A stretch of DNA of 64,000 nucleotides from Brevibacterium renqingii. Its GTDB lineage: Bacteria; Actinomycetota; Actinomycetes; Actinomycetales; Brevibacteriaceae. A program made the position numbers and the translations under genes. Positions 1 to 9,060 of this stretch are shown in pieces. The notes under the pieces are model-generated. The model was not told the DNA's origin. It saw only the letters and a program-made list of their open reading frames with translations, and did no database searches. The DNA is taken from the NCBI RefSeq assembly GCF_017808105.1, contig NZ_JADBHF010000015.1, positions 1 through 64,000 on the forward strand, written 5' to 3'. Within the stretch, counting starts at the first letter, position 1. Each line of letters starts with the position of its first letter.

Positions 1-133
1 TAATCCTGGCTGACCTCGGACACTTCACCTGCACGCATGCCTTCAGTATCCCATGGGCGATCGGGAACACATGTTGCGAAACCATTACCTGCACACCGCC
101 CGCCGCCGAGGCGGGACTGCCAGAATCACAGTT

Positions 134-649
134 ATGACTCCCCATTCCGACCCCGCTCACTACGTGCCCCCATCCGCCGGCCCTGCCACCGGGCGTGCGG
201 CTGCGGGCCCGGACGGCTCGCGCACTGGCCTCTTCCGCATTCTTGCCAGGACGCCGCTTTTGGCGATGAGACGCCGGGCGTCCCCTCGCTCGGCACCGAC
301 GCAGCGGTCGACGACTGCCCGAACTTCATCCCCGACCGCTCTGTTCCGCCCCGGGGAGGTCGAGTACGCACACCTGCAGAGCCTGCCGCCCTTCGTCTCC
401 GATCACCTCATCCTCACCGACCTGCGGATCCTGCGGGTGCGCACCGATGACAGCGGTGCCATCACCCAGCTCTCCCAGGCAGCCTCCCGGCAGATCAGCA
501 CGGCGCGCTCGGAGCACTTCCGCGACCGTGCGACGGTGACGGTCGAACTGCACCTCGGCTCGTCGCTGCGCCTCGAAGAGACCGCACCCGCCGAGGCGCA
601 CCGATTCGTCGTGACGGTCAACGGGTTGACCGGCCGACACCGCAGCTGA
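134..649 (+). CDS. hypothetical protein, about 171 aa
   Basis: I do not recognise this protein. The reading frame opens further upstream, but I start it at the ATG at 134 because a -10-like CAGAAT (121-126) ends 7 nt before that codon, which suggests a leaderless mRNA, and because the upstream part is Arg/His-rich and looks non-coding. The first 70 residues are low complexity (Pro, Ala, Arg, Thr). The C-terminal half, from about VEYAHLQSLPPF onward, looks like a compact beta-rich domain of alternating hydrophobic strands. No signal peptide or membrane segment is visible. It is followed by a hairpin at 777-803. The gene call itself is uncertain; only the C-terminal half has convincing protein-like composition. 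Confidence 0.35.
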   Translation: MTPHSDPAHYVPPSAGPATGRAAAGPDGSRTGLFRILARTPLLAMRRRASPRSAPTQRSTTARTSSPTALFRPGEVEYAHLQSLPPFVSDHLILTDLRILRVRTDDSGAITQLSQAASRQISTARSEHFRDRATVTVELHLGSSLRLEETAPAEAHRFVVTVNGLTGRHRS

Positions 650-770
650 GCAATTCCGCCGTTTTACAGCACTCACCCGGCCCCTGATGCCGCTGCCCAT
701 CAAGCCACCCTGACACGCTCCCGGTTTCCTGAGAACAGGGGGTGATGTCCCCGTGAGATTCCTCCACCCA

Positions 771-810
771 TAGAATGGACCGGGCCCTTTTCGGGCCCTG
801 TCCACTTTTT
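771..810 (+). promoter_or_regulatory. -10 box and strong hairpin in the leader of the BCCT carrier gene
   Basis: A TAGAAT hexamer at 771-776 is followed directly by a hairpin: GGAC (777-780) plus GGGCCC (782-787), loop TTTTC, then GGGCCC (793-798) plus GTCC (800-803), with ACTTTTT after it. The start codon is only 27 nt further on. If TAGAAT is a -10 box, transcription begins inside the left arm and the core hairpin caps the mRNA 5' end. If transcription starts further upstream, the hairpin plus T run would act as a terminator or attenuator. Confidence 0.5.
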
Positions 811-829
811 GCCTACCGGAGGTTGATGC

Positions 830-3100
830 GTGCAGGATCCGAACGAAGAGACGTTGAAACGCCCGGTCGTCGAACGAGAACGCTTCGGCGGCACCGACCC
901 AGCCACCAGAGTCAGCCGAGACACCGACCCCGACAAGCGCGCGCCGATCGACAGTTCGGAGATGAGCAAGGGGCCGGCCGAGCTCTCCGACGAACGTGGT
1001 TCGCGAGTCAACTGGCGAGTGTTCATCATCGCTTCGCTCATCATCCTCGCCTTCTCCGTGTGGGCCATGGTGATGCCGAGCTCCGCACAGTCGACGATGA
1101 AGATGGCCGTCGACTGGATCGCCGAGAACCTCGGCTGGTTCTACGTCGTCACGGTCACCGTCGTCATCGGCTTCGTCCTCTGGGTCGCCCTGTCGAAGGA
1201 GGGCTCGGTCCGCCTCGGTCCCGACCATTCCCGCCCCCAGTACAACCTCTTCACCTGGGTCGCGATGCTCTTCGCCGCCGGGGTGGGCATCGACATGCTC
1301 TTCTACTCGGTGACCGGACCGATCACCCAGTACCTCCAACCGGTCAACGCCGATCCGGAATCCGCGGCCGCCGCTCAGGACGCCGTGGTGTGGACGATGT
1401 TCCACTACGGCATCGCCGGCTGGTCAATGTACTCGCTGCTGGGCATGGCCATGGGCTACTTCGCCTACCGCTGGGGCATGCCGCTGTCGATCCGCGCGGT
1501 CCTCTACCCGCTGCTGGGCAAGCGCGTGCGTGGAGCCACCGGCGATGTCATCGACATCTTCGCCCTCGTCGGCACCGTGTTCGGGGTGGCCACCTCGATG
1601 GGCATCGGCGTCGTCCTCCTCAACGTCGGCTTCTCGATGCTCTTCGGACTCCCCGAAGGCCTCGCCCTGCAGATCGCACTAGTCCTCGTCGCCGTCGTCA
1701 TGACGGTGGCCGCCTGCACCTCGGGCGTAGACAAGGGCATCCGGCTCGTCTCCGAGCTCAACCTGTGGTCGTGCGCGGCGATGATGCTCTACATCCTCGT
1801 CACCGGCAAGACCGCGTTCCTGCTCAGCGCCATGGTCGAGAACATCGGCCGCTTCGTCTTCACCCTGCCCGAACGCACCCTGTCGACCTTCGCCTATGTC
1901 AGCGATGGCTCCGAATGGATGGGCGCGTGGACGCTCTTCTTCTGGGCGTTCTGGCTGGCCTGGGGCCCCTTCGTCGGGCTCTTCCTCGCCCGCATCTCCC
2001 GCGGCCGGACGCTGCGTGAGTTCGTCATCGCCGCGATCACCGCTCCCGTCCTCTGCGACTTCATCATCGTCTCGATCTTCGGCAACTCGGCGCTGTCCGA
2101 GGTCTTCAGCGGCAACAATGCGTTCGCGCAGCTCGCCATCGACTCACCTGAGGAAGGCTGGTACTCGCTGCTCGAGATGTTCCCGGGCGCGACCTTCCTC
2201 ATCGGCCTGGCCACGCTCTCCGGGCTGCTGTTCTACCTCACGTCCGCGAACTCCGGTGCCATGGTCATGTCGAACTTCTCCTCGACGATCCCGAACCCGG
2301 AGGAGGACGGGGCGAAGTGGCTGCGCATCTTCTGGGCGCTCGTCACCGCCGTGCTCACGATCGCCATGCTCGTCGCCGGCGGGGTGACGACGATGGAATA
2401 CGCCACGCTCATCTTCGCTCTGCCGGTGACGGTCATCGCCTACCTCGTCATGGCCTCGTTCTCGAAGGTGCTGCGAATGGAGCGCGCCGAACGCGAGGGG
2501 CGCATCCGCAGACGCCGCACCGTCGCCGCCCACGGCGGCCGCGCACCGGAGAAGACCTGGCGCCAGCGTCTGGCGACGCTGCGCTCCTATCCGTCGCAGA
2601 AGTCCGTCGCCCGCTTCGTCGCCGAGGTGGTCGGACCCTCACTGACGGCCGTGGCCGCAGAGTTCCGCGAACTCGGCTACACCGTCGAGCACCTCCAGAC
2701 ACTCGACGAGGAAACCGGAATCACGACGCACACGCTCAACGTCGACATGGGCGAGCAGCGCGACTTCCACTACGAGACCGCAGCCGTCGAGGCGAATGTG
2801 CCGTCCTTCGGCGCCCGGAATGCACCGCGCGGCGACGATGTCTACTACCGGATCGAGGTGTTCACCCAGACCGGTTCCGAGGGCTATGACCTCATGGGGC
2901 TGAGCTCCCAGCAGATCATCGACGACGTCCTCGACCGCTACGAGAACCACCTGTCGTTCCTCGCGTACTCGCACGAGCACTCCTACCAATCGGTCGTCAC
3001 CCCGCCGGCACCGCCGGCCACGGACTCGATCCCAGCGGTCCCCACCTCGGCGGATGAGGTCGAAGAGATCGAACCGGAGCCCGAACCGGCACACGAGTGA
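830..3100 (+). CDS. BCCT-family transporter, BetT (choline) type
   Basis: A 756-residue carrier of the betaine/choline/carnitine family, which imports quaternary amines for osmoprotection or as nutrients. The start is GTG at 830, with GGAGG at 818-822. A hydrophilic N-terminal tail of about 60 residues precedes the membrane core. The core shows GVGIDMLFYSVTGPITQY, which resembles the GIGIDLMFFSVAEP segment of choline carriers more than that of BetP, then HYGIAGWSMYSLLG and the TM8 block WGPFVGLFLARISRGRT. After the last membrane helix there is a C-terminal cytoplasmic domain of about 200 residues ending in an acidic Glu/Pro tail; such a long tail is typical of the BetT subgroup and in that family senses osmotic state. 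No choline dehydrogenase genes are next to it, so the exact substrate is inferred from sequence motifs. Confidence 0.9.
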   Translation: MQDPNEETLKRPVVERERFGGTDPATRVSRDTDPDKRAPIDSSEMSKGPAELSDERGSRVNWRVFIIASLIILAFSVWAMVMPSSAQSTMKMAVDWIAENLGWFYVVTVTVVIGFVLWVALSKEGSVRLGPDHSRPQYNLFTWVAMLFAAGVGIDMLFYSVTGPITQYLQPVNADPESAAAAQDAVVWTMFHYGIAGWSMYSLLGMAMGYFAYRWGMPLSIRAVLYPLLGKRVRGATGDVIDIFALVGTVFGVATSMGIGVVLLNVGFSMLFGLPEGLALQIALVLVAVVMTVAACTSGVDKGIRLVSELNLWSCAAMMLYILVTGKTAFLLSAMVENIGRFVFTLPERTLSTFAYVSDGSEWMGAWTLFFWAFWLAWGPFVGLFLARISRGRTLREFVIAAITAPVLCDFIIVSIFGNSALSEVFSGNNAFAQLAIDSPEEGWYSLLEMFPGATFLIGLATLSGLLFYLTSANSGAMVMSNFSSTIPNPEEDGAKWLRIFWALVTAVLTIAMLVAGGVTTMEYATLIFALPVTVIAYLVMASFSKVLRMERAEREGRIRRRRTVAAHGGRAPEKTWRQRLATLRSYPSQKSVARFVAEVVGPSLTAVAAEFRELGYTVEHLQTLDEETGITTHTLNVDMGEQRDFHYETAAVEANVPSFGARNAPRGDDVYYRIEVFTQTGSEGYDLMGLSSQQIIDDVLDRYENHLSFLAYSHEHSYQSVVTPPAPPATDSIPAVPTSADEVEEIEPEPEPAHE

Positions 3101-3154
3101 GCGGCATCGTGCACGCACACCGAACCCATTCGGCGCCCTGACCGGGACCGAAAC

Positions 3155-3184
3155 GAGGCTGCCCCCGATCTCGGGGGCAGCCTC
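3155..3184 (+). terminator. perfect 14-bp stem hairpin after the BCCT gene
   Basis: Arms GAGGCTGCCCCCGA (3155-3168) and TCGGGGGCAGCCTC (3171-3184) are perfect complements around a 2-nt centre, 54 nt after the carrier stop codon. There is no T tract, which is common for actinobacterial terminators. The right arm contributes to one copy of the recurrent octamer CCTCGGCG (3181-3188). Confidence 0.7.
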
Positions 3185-3279
3185 GGCGCATTCATCACGG
3201 GTATTGCGCGATGCCGAGCTGGGCACCATAGTCGAGACAGGGACGCCGAGAACGCCGCACGAACCTGGAGGTGATCGCC

Positions 3280-4866
3280 GTGGACATGACCGCGGTGCTG
3301 TCCTTGCTGAGCGCCGAGGACTACACGATCTCTCGCGAGATCATCCAACGCGGCTTCGGCGTCCTGTTCCTCATCGCTTTCCTCTCCGCGTTCACCCAGT
3401 TCCCGGCCCTCCTCGGCGAGCGCGGGCTGACCCCGGCCCCACGCTTCATCGCGCTGACCACTGCCGAGCAGGCGCCGACGATCTTCCGCTGGAAGCGCTT
3501 TCCGTATTCGGACGGCCGCCTCCGGCTCGTCAGCGTGATCGGAATGGTCCTGGCCGCCTCGGCGATCATCGGCCTGCCCCAAGCCGGTCCCGCCTGGGTG
3601 CCGATCCCGGTGTTCCTGGCGATGTGGGCCCTGTACTTCTCGATCACGTCGATCGGGCAGCGCTTCTACGGCTTCGGCTGGGAATCGCTGCTGCTCGAGG
3701 CCGGGTTCCTCGTCGGCTTCCTCGGCTCCCATGAGGTGGTTCCCACCCTGCCGATGATCCTGCTGCTGCGCTGGTTCGTCGTCCGCGTCGAGTTCGGCGC
3801 CGGCATGATCAAGATGCGCGGCGACAGCTCCTGGCGCGACCTCACCGCGATGGACTACCACCATCAGACGCAGCCGATGCCGAATCCGCTCAGCCGGCTC
3901 GCCCACCTCACGCCCGCCTGGTGGCATCGCGGTGAGACGCTGGGCAGCCATGTGGTGCAGCTGATCGCACCGTGGCTGCTGTTCCTGCCCCAGCCCATCG
4001 CCTCGTTCGCGGCCGCGGCGATCATCATCACCCAACTCGCGCTCGTCATCACCGGCAACTACGCGTGGCTGAACTGGGCGACGATCCTGATCGCCTGCTC
4101 CGGCATCAGCGATTCGTTCTTCCGCTGGATCGTCGGCGGCCCCTTCCCCGGCTGGGGCTGGGATTCCGTCGTCGATAAGGTGACCGGATCCGCCGGCGCC
4201 GAGGCGATCGGCCCGTCCGCAGGCACCGGTCCTTCCCCGGTGTGGTGGATGGTCCTCGTGCTCGTCTTCGTCGCCTGGCAGTGCTGTCTCAATGTGCCGG
4301 CTGTGCGCAATCTCTTCTCCCCCGGTCAGCTGATGAACGCGAGCTTCAACCGGCTCGGCCTCGGCAATGCCTACGGTGCGTTCGGGTCGATGACCGAGAC
4401 CCGGAACGAGATCATCATCGAGGGCTGGATCGATCCGGGCGAGGACAGCGGGGAGGTCGGTGACGGCCACGACACCGACGAGGATCTGCCTGCGGACGAG
4501 GGGTGGCGGGAGTATCGATTCAAGGGCAAACCCGGCGATGTCGCACGGATCAGCCCCCTCGTCGCGCCCTACCACCTCCGGCTCGATTGGCTCATGTGGT
4601 TCGCCGCCCTCGGCGACTATCGGCAGTCGTGGTTCTCCGAACTTCTGCGCCATATCGGCTCCGGCGATCAGCAGATCCGCCGCCTCATGGGTCCCGACCC
4701 CTTCGACGGCGAGGCACCGGAGCTCATCCGTGTCCGGGTCTTCACCTACCGCTACGCCACTCGTGCCGAGCGCCGAGCCGCGGCAGCCGCCGGGCGGCCT
4801 CGCCCGTGGTGGGTGCGCTCGCACCCGCGCGTCCTGGTCAGGCCGATCGACCTGCGCGAGAACTGA
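3280..4866 (+). CDS. lipase maturation factor (LMF1)-family membrane protein
   Basis: A 528-residue polytopic protein of the LMF1 family. In animals the family helps lipases fold in the endoplasmic reticulum; the role of bacterial members is not established. Visible family features are the N-terminal GFGVLFLIAFLSAFTQFPALLGERGL segment (the start-of-core signature), FYGFGWESLLLEAGFL, and the basic stretch FGAGMIKMRGDSSWRDLTAMDYHHQTQPMP in pieces around residues 170-200. About eight hydrophobic helices precede a soluble C-terminal part. I chose GTG at 3280 because GGAGG at 3267-3271 sits 8 nt upstream; GTG 3271 overlaps that site. A secreted lipase gene lies 30 kb away, with no evidence that it is a client. 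Confidence 0.85.
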   Translation: MDMTAVLSLLSAEDYTISREIIQRGFGVLFLIAFLSAFTQFPALLGERGLTPAPRFIALTTAEQAPTIFRWKRFPYSDGRLRLVSVIGMVLAASAIIGLPQAGPAWVPIPVFLAMWALYFSITSIGQRFYGFGWESLLLEAGFLVGFLGSHEVVPTLPMILLLRWFVVRVEFGAGMIKMRGDSSWRDLTAMDYHHQTQPMPNPLSRLAHLTPAWWHRGETLGSHVVQLIAPWLLFLPQPIASFAAAAIIITQLALVITGNYAWLNWATILIACSGISDSFFRWIVGGPFPGWGWDSVVDKVTGSAGAEAIGPSAGTGPSPVWWMVLVLVFVAWQCCLNVPAVRNLFSPGQLMNASFNRLGLGNAYGAFGSMTETRNEIIIEGWIDPGEDSGEVGDGHDTDEDLPADEGWREYRFKGKPGDVARISPLVAPYHLRLDWLMWFAALGDYRQSWFSELLRHIGSGDQQIRRLMGPDPFDGEAPELIRVRVFTYRYATRAERRAAAAAGRPRPWWVRSHPRVLVRPIDLREN

Positions 4867-4955
4867 GGCTTCGGCGGCGGCCGATCCGCCCCGACCTGCT
4901 CGACCCGGGCACCTCTCCGACCGAGGGCCGCCTCGGCGAGGCTGTGCGACACGAC

Positions 4956-4984
4956 TTGGCTTTCCTCAGGTCACGATCTAAAGT
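4956..4984 (+). promoter_or_regulatory. sigma70-type promoter of the manganese ABC operon
   Basis: TTGGCT (4956-4961), a 17-nt spacer and TAAAGT (4979-4984) form a good promoter. Its -10 box is covered by the palindromic operator that follows, the expected layout for repression by a metal-bound regulator. Confidence 0.6.
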
Positions 4985-5001
4985 TAACGTACCTTAACTT
5001 T
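4980..5001. promoter_or_regulatory. MntR-like operator upstream of the manganese ABC operon
   Basis: The core GTTAACGTACCTTAAC (4983-4998) is an inverted repeat with AAA and TTT flanks. It matches the reverse complement of the site in front of mntH (9061-9076) at 15 of 16 positions. It overlaps the -10 box. The two controlled genes are both manganese importer types, so a DtxR-family MntR is the natural regulator. No such regulator is encoded in this window. Confidence 0.8.
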
Positions 5002-5034
5002 GATCCAGGCCCCGTCGTCGAACCAGGAGCCCTC

Positions 5035-6021
5035 GTGTCCCAGCAATGCAATTCCCGTGGCCGACCCAGCCGTCCGAGCACACCGACCCTGCCCTCCACA
5101 CACCCGATCCCCCGAGCCCTCGGCGTCGCCACTGCGGCCGCACTCGCCTTGGGCATCAGCGCCTGCGGCGGCACTGCGACGGCCGAAGGCGCCGGTGACA
5201 GACCGATGGTGCTCACCACCTTCACGGTGCTCGCGGACATCGCGGACAACGTCGCCGGCGATCACCTCGAGGTCGAATCGATCACGAAGCCCGGCGCGGA
5301 GATCCACGGCTACGAACCCACGCCGGGAGACATCCGCAAGGCCGCGAAGGCCGACCTCGTCCTCGACAACGGACTCAACCTCGAGCAGTGGTTCTCCCAG
5401 TTCGTCGACGACATCGACGTCCCTCACGCGGTCGTCAGCGAGGGCGTCGACGAGCTGTCGATCACCGGGGACGCCTATGCCGGCAAACCCAACCCGCATG
5501 CCTGGATGAGTCCGCTCAACGTCCAGATCTACGCCGAGAACATGGCCCACGCCTTCGCCGAGCTCGACCCGGAGCATGCCGATGACTACTCGGCCAACGC
5601 CGAAGACTACGGCGAGCAGCTGCAGGAGGTTCAGGACGAGCTCGTCGACGACCTGGCGAGGCTGCCGAAGTCCCAGCGCGCGCTGGTCACCTGCGAGGGA
5701 GCCTTCTCCTACCTCGCCCGGGACGCCGGACTGAGTGAGAAGTACATCTGGCCGGTCAACGCCGAATCGCAGGCGACGCCGGGACAGATCACCTCGGCGA
5801 TCAGCTTCGTCGAGGACAACGAGGTTCCAGCCGTCTTCTGCGAATCCACGGTCTCCTCGGCCCCGATGGATCAGGTCGTCGAAGCCACCGACGCCGAATT
5901 CGGCGGCATTCTCTACGTCGATTCGCTCTCGGACGCCGACGGCCCGGTCCCGACCTATCTCGACCTCATCCGCCACGACGCGAAGACGATCGCTGCCGCG
6001 CTGACGGGAGGCCAGGCATGA
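5035..6021 (+). CDS. manganese/zinc ABC transporter substrate-binding lipoprotein
   Basis: A 328-residue cluster A-I metal-binding protein that captures divalent metal outside the membrane. The N terminus is a lipoprotein signal with lipobox ISAC and lipidated Cys44. The four expected ligands can be read at His91 (IHGYEPT), His155 (NPHAWMSP), Glu221 (TCEGAFSYLARD) and Asp296 (YVDSLS). The EGAF block and the absence of a His-rich loop favour manganese over zinc. The start is GTG at 5035 with AGGAG 6 nt upstream. It is the first gene of a three-gene operon and overlaps the ATPase gene by ATGA (4 nt). Control by the MntR-like operator at 4980-5001 is predicted to shut it off when manganese is plentiful. 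Confidence 0.92.
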   Translation: MSQQCNSRGRPSRPSTPTLPSTHPIPRALGVATAAALALGISACGGTATAEGAGDRPMVLTTFTVLADIADNVAGDHLEVESITKPGAEIHGYEPTPGDIRKAAKADLVLDNGLNLEQWFSQFVDDIDVPHAVVSEGVDELSITGDAYAGKPNPHAWMSPLNVQIYAENMAHAFAELDPEHADDYSANAEDYGEQLQEVQDELVDDLARLPKSQRALVTCEGAFSYLARDAGLSEKYIWPVNAESQATPGQITSAISFVEDNEVPAVFCESTVSSAPMDQVVEATDAEFGGILYVDSLSDADGPVPTYLDLIRHDAKTIAAALTGGQA

Positions 6022-6770
6022 GCACTCCCGCCATCACCGTCGCCGAGGCGACCGTCCACTACGGGCATGTGCTCGCCCTCGACCGCGCCTGCCTGACACT
6101 CGAGCCCGGCCGGATCTGCGGCCTGGTCGGGATGAACGGTTCGGGCAAATCGACGCTGTTCAAAACCATCATGGGCATCGTCACCCCCGACTCCGGACGT
6201 GTGTCCATCAACGGAGAGTCCCCCGCGAAGGCCCGTCGGGCCGGACTGCTCGGCTATGTCCCGCAGAGCGAGGACGTCGACTGGGACTTCCCGGTCTCGG
6301 TCCGCGAGGTCGTCATGATGGGACGCTTCGGGCACATGGGCCCGCTGCGCATTCGCCGCAGGGCCGATCGCGAGGCCGTGGACCTGGCCCTCGAGCGGGT
6401 CGAACTCACCGATTTCGCCGACCGACAGATCGGCCAGCTCTCCGGCGGGCAGAAGAAACGGGCCTTCGTCGCTCGCGGCATCGCCCAGGGAGCGAGGATC
6501 CTGCTGCTCGACGAACCCTTCGCCGGGGTCGACAAACGCAGCGAGGCCACCATCGTCCGGCTGCTCAAGGAGCTCGCGGCCACCGGGGTGACGGTGCTCG
6601 TGTCGACCCATGACCTGCATGCGCTGCCGGACCTCGCCGACGAGGCAGTCCTTCTCATGCGGCGAGTGCTGCTCCACGACTCCCCGGCCGAGGTGCTCCG
6701 TCCCGACAACCTCGCCCTGGTCTTCGGCCTCGACCTCACGGGCACGGCCGGCGGCGGTGATGCGGCATGA
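6018..6770 (+). CDS. manganese/zinc ABC transporter ATP-binding protein
   Basis: A 250-residue ABC ATPase that powers metal import. Readable motifs in order are Walker A (GMNGSGKST), Q-loop region (YVPQSEDVDWDFP), signature LSGGQKKR, Walker B (RILLLDEPFAGVD) and the H-loop His (STHDLHAL). The DWDFPVSVREVVMMGR segment is typical of the manganese/zinc subfamily. It starts within the stop of the binding-protein gene (ATGA) and overlaps the permease gene by 4 nt, so the three subunits are translationally coupled. Confidence 0.93.
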   Translation: MSTPAITVAEATVHYGHVLALDRACLTLEPGRICGLVGMNGSGKSTLFKTIMGIVTPDSGRVSINGESPAKARRAGLLGYVPQSEDVDWDFPVSVREVVMMGRFGHMGPLRIRRRADREAVDLALERVELTDFADRQIGQLSGGQKKRAFVARGIAQGARILLLDEPFAGVDKRSEATIVRLLKELAATGVTVLVSTHDLHALPDLADEAVLLMRRVLLHDSPAEVLRPDNLALVFGLDLTGTAGGGDAA

Positions 6771-7648
6771 GCCTCATCGAACTCGCCCTCGAGCCCTTCG
6801 CCTTCGACTTCATGCTCCGGGCCCTGGCGACCACGCTCATCGCCTCGATCGTGTGCGCCCTGCTCTCGTGCTGGCTCGTGCTCATCGGCTGGTCGCTCAT
6901 GGGCGATGCCGTCTCCCACGCCGTCCTCCCGGGGGTTGTGCTCGCCTATGTCCTCGGCGCACCTTTCGCCCTCGGAGCGGTGGTCTTCGGCTTCCTCGCC
7001 GTCGGGCTGATCGGCGCAGTGCGTGACACCAGCCGGATCAAGGAGGACGCCGCCATCGGCATCGTCTTCACGTCTCTGTTCGCGCTCGGCCTCGTCCTCA
7101 TCTCCGTCACGCCCTCGCACGTCGATCTCAACCACATCATCTTCGGCAATCTGCTGGGCGTCTCGGCCACGGAGCTGGTGCAGGTGGCTGCGCTCGGCGT
7201 GATCACCCTGGCCGTGCTCGTGGCCAAGAACCGCGATTTCACGCTCTATGCCTTCGACCCCACCCATGCCCATGCCCTGGGGATCAATCCGCGCGTGCTC
7301 GGCGCGGTCCTGCTCGGGCTGCTCGCCCTGACCTCGGTCGTGGCACTGCAGGCCGTCGGAGTGGTCCTCGTCGTGGCGATGCTCATCATCCCCGGGGCCA
7401 CGGCCTATCTGCTCACGGACCGGTTCCAGCGGATGCTGCTCATCGCCCCGGCCGTCTCGGTCCTGTGCGCGCTCATCGGCCTCTATTCGAGTTACTACCT
7501 CGACACGGCCTCGGGCGGGATGGTCGTACTCGCGCAGGGGGCGATCTTCCTCCTCGTCTATCTGTTCGCCCCACGCCAGGGGCTCATCGGCCGCAGTGTG
7601 TCCGCCCGGCGCCGGCGGCGACGGCTCGGCGCGGGTCAGGTCGGGTGA
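6767..7648 (+). CDS. manganese/zinc ABC transporter permease
   Basis: A 293-residue ABC-3 family permease with about eight membrane helices, which forms the metal channel with the ATPase. The conserved GWSLMGDAVSHAVLPGV segment near residue 45-60 and the DPTHAHALGINPR stretch are family marks. It is the last gene of the operon; the start overlaps the ATPase stop by ATGA. The C terminus is very basic (RRRRRRLG) and presumably cytoplasmic. The gene converges on mntH, with a hairpin between them. Confidence 0.92.
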   Translation: MSLIELALEPFAFDFMLRALATTLIASIVCALLSCWLVLIGWSLMGDAVSHAVLPGVVLAYVLGAPFALGAVVFGFLAVGLIGAVRDTSRIKEDAAIGIVFTSLFALGLVLISVTPSHVDLNHIIFGNLLGVSATELVQVAALGVITLAVLVAKNRDFTLYAFDPTHAHALGINPRVLGAVLLGLLALTSVVALQAVGVVLVVAMLIIPGATAYLLTDRFQRMLLIAPAVSVLCALIGLYSSYYLDTASGGMVVLAQGAIFLLVYLFAPRQGLIGRSVSARRRRRRLGAGQVG

Positions 7649-7750
7649 GCGGAACCGCTGTCTGCCGCCTCGGCGGGGTCACGGGAGGTCAGCGGGCTCG
7701 CCGAGGGCGGTGGCACGGGCGACGGAGAGCCGCCTCGGCGGGGTTGAGGA

Positions 7751-7791
7751 CCGCACGCGCGGCACTCGGACCGGGGAAGTCGCGCGTGCGG
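7751..7791. terminator. bidirectional terminator between permease and mntH
   Basis: CCGCACGCGCG (7751-7761) pairs perfectly with CGCGCGTGCGG (7781-7791) around a 19-nt loop. It sits between the convergent genes ending at 7648 and 7798. The spacer also holds two copies of CCTCGGCG (7668 and 7733). Confidence 0.6.
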
Positions 7792-7797
7792 CCACTC

Positions 7798-9057
7798 TCA
7801 GTCTATGCCGAGAACGAGGAGGACGATGAGGATGAGGTTGAGGACGATGATGAGCGCCGAGGCGGCCACCGCGACCACGGTGATCCAGCGTCCGTTCGCG
7901 TACTGCCCCATCACCGTCCGGCTCATCGTGAGCCTGACCAGGGGAATCATCGCAAACGGGATGCCGAGGCTGAGGACGACCTGGCTGAGCACGAGCGCCC
8001 AGGTCGGATCGACGCCGACCCCTAACAGGATGAGGGCGGGGATCATCGTCACCGCCCGCTGCCAGACGATCGGCACATCGACCCGCAGCAGCCCCTGCAT
8101 GATCGACGCTCCCGCGTAGGAGCCGACCGCGCTCGAGGCCAGGCCCGAAGCGAGCAGACCGATGCCGAAGAACAGCCCCACGACCTCGCCGAGGTTGGCC
8201 GTCACGACCGCATGAGCGCCCTCGATCGTGTCGGTGCCGTCCTGTCCGCGCAGCGAGGCGGCGGCCAGCAGCAGCATCGCGATGTTCACTGAGCCGGCGA
8301 TGACGAGGGAGAGCACGACATCCCAGCGGCTGGCTCGCAGCAGCTGGGGCACCGAGGCTCTGGGCGTTCTGCCGTGCCGGTCGACCGACAGCGCCGAATG
8401 CAGGTAGATCGCATGGGGCATCACGGTCGCGCCGAGCATGCTCGCCGCGAGCACCACCGAGTTCGTGCCCTCCAGCCGGGGGACGATTCCGCCGGCGGCC
8501 TGTCCCCAGTCCACGCCGCCGACGAACAGGCCCGCCAGAAAGCCGATGGCGATGATTGCGAGCAGGGTGATGATCACCGTCTCGAAGGGGCGCTGGCCGC
8601 GGGTGGATTGGATCGAGAGCAGGAACAGCGACACGACTCCGACGATGATCCCGCCGAGGAGGAGCGGCAGGCCGAAGAGGATGTTCAGGGCGATGGCGCC
8701 GCCGATCACCTCGGCGAGGTCGGTGGCGACGGCCACGATCTCCGCCTGCGCCCAGTAGGCCAGTCGGGACCTGCGGCTCAGTCGCTCGCCGAGCAGGCTC
8801 GGCAGGGACTTCCCGGACACCAGACCGAGCTTCGAGGACAGGTATTGGACGAGAACGGCGATGAGGTTCGCGGCCACGAGCACCCAGACGAGCAGGTATC
8901 CGTATTCGGCGCCGGCGGTGAGGTTGGCCGCGACATTGCCCGGATCGACGTAGGCGATGGCGGCGACGAAGGCCGGACCGAGCAGAGCGACCGTGGAGAT
9001 CCTCTTCTTCCGGCCGCGCCCGTCCGTGTGCACAGCGGAGGAGGAATCGACGTTCAT
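7798..9057 (-). CDS. mntH: Nramp-family manganese transporter MntH
   Basis: A 419-residue proton-coupled divalent metal importer. TM1 carries the metal-binding DPGN motif (AIAYVDPGNVAANL) and TM6 the MPHAIYLHSAL motif, together giving the Asp, Asn and Met ligands typical of manganese-selective Nramp proteins. About eleven helices are visible. I start it at ATG 9057 rather than the in-frame ATG at 9072. A promoter TTGCCC-N17-TACCTT on the minus strand ends 6 nt before 9057, so the mRNA is probably leaderless, and the ATG at 9072 lies at the edge of that -10 box. The operator at 9061-9076 covers the -10, so it should be co-repressed with the ABC operon. Confidence 0.94.
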   Translation of the reverse strand: MNVDSSSAVHTDGRGRKKRISTVALLGPAFVAAIAYVDPGNVAANLTAGAEYGYLLVWVLVAANLIAVLVQYLSSKLGLVSGKSLPSLLGERLSRRSRLAYWAQAEIVAVATDLAEVIGGAIALNILFGLPLLLGGIIVGVVSLFLLSIQSTRGQRPFETVIITLLAIIAIGFLAGLFVGGVDWGQAAGGIVPRLEGTNSVVLAASMLGATVMPHAIYLHSALSVDRHGRTPRASVPQLLRASRWDVVLSLVIAGSVNIAMLLLAAASLRGQDGTDTIEGAHAVVTANLGEVVGLFFGIGLLASGLASSAVGSYAGASIMQGLLRVDVPIVWQRAVTMIPALILLGVGVDPTWALVLSQVVLSLGIPFAMIPLVRLTMSRTVMGQYANGRWITVVAVAASALIIVLNLILIVLLVLGID

Positions 9058-9060
9058 GAA

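Noticed and set aside
326..1405. Long minus-strand open frame opposite the BCCT gene
   Set aside because: Arg/Asp/Glu/His-rich sequence without domain logic; it is the antisense shadow of a well-supported carrier gene.
2983..4824. 613-codon minus-strand frame opposite the LMF-like gene
   Set aside because: Composition is typical of high-GC antisense frames (runs of Arg, Asp, Gly, Glu) and it lacks any recognisable motif.
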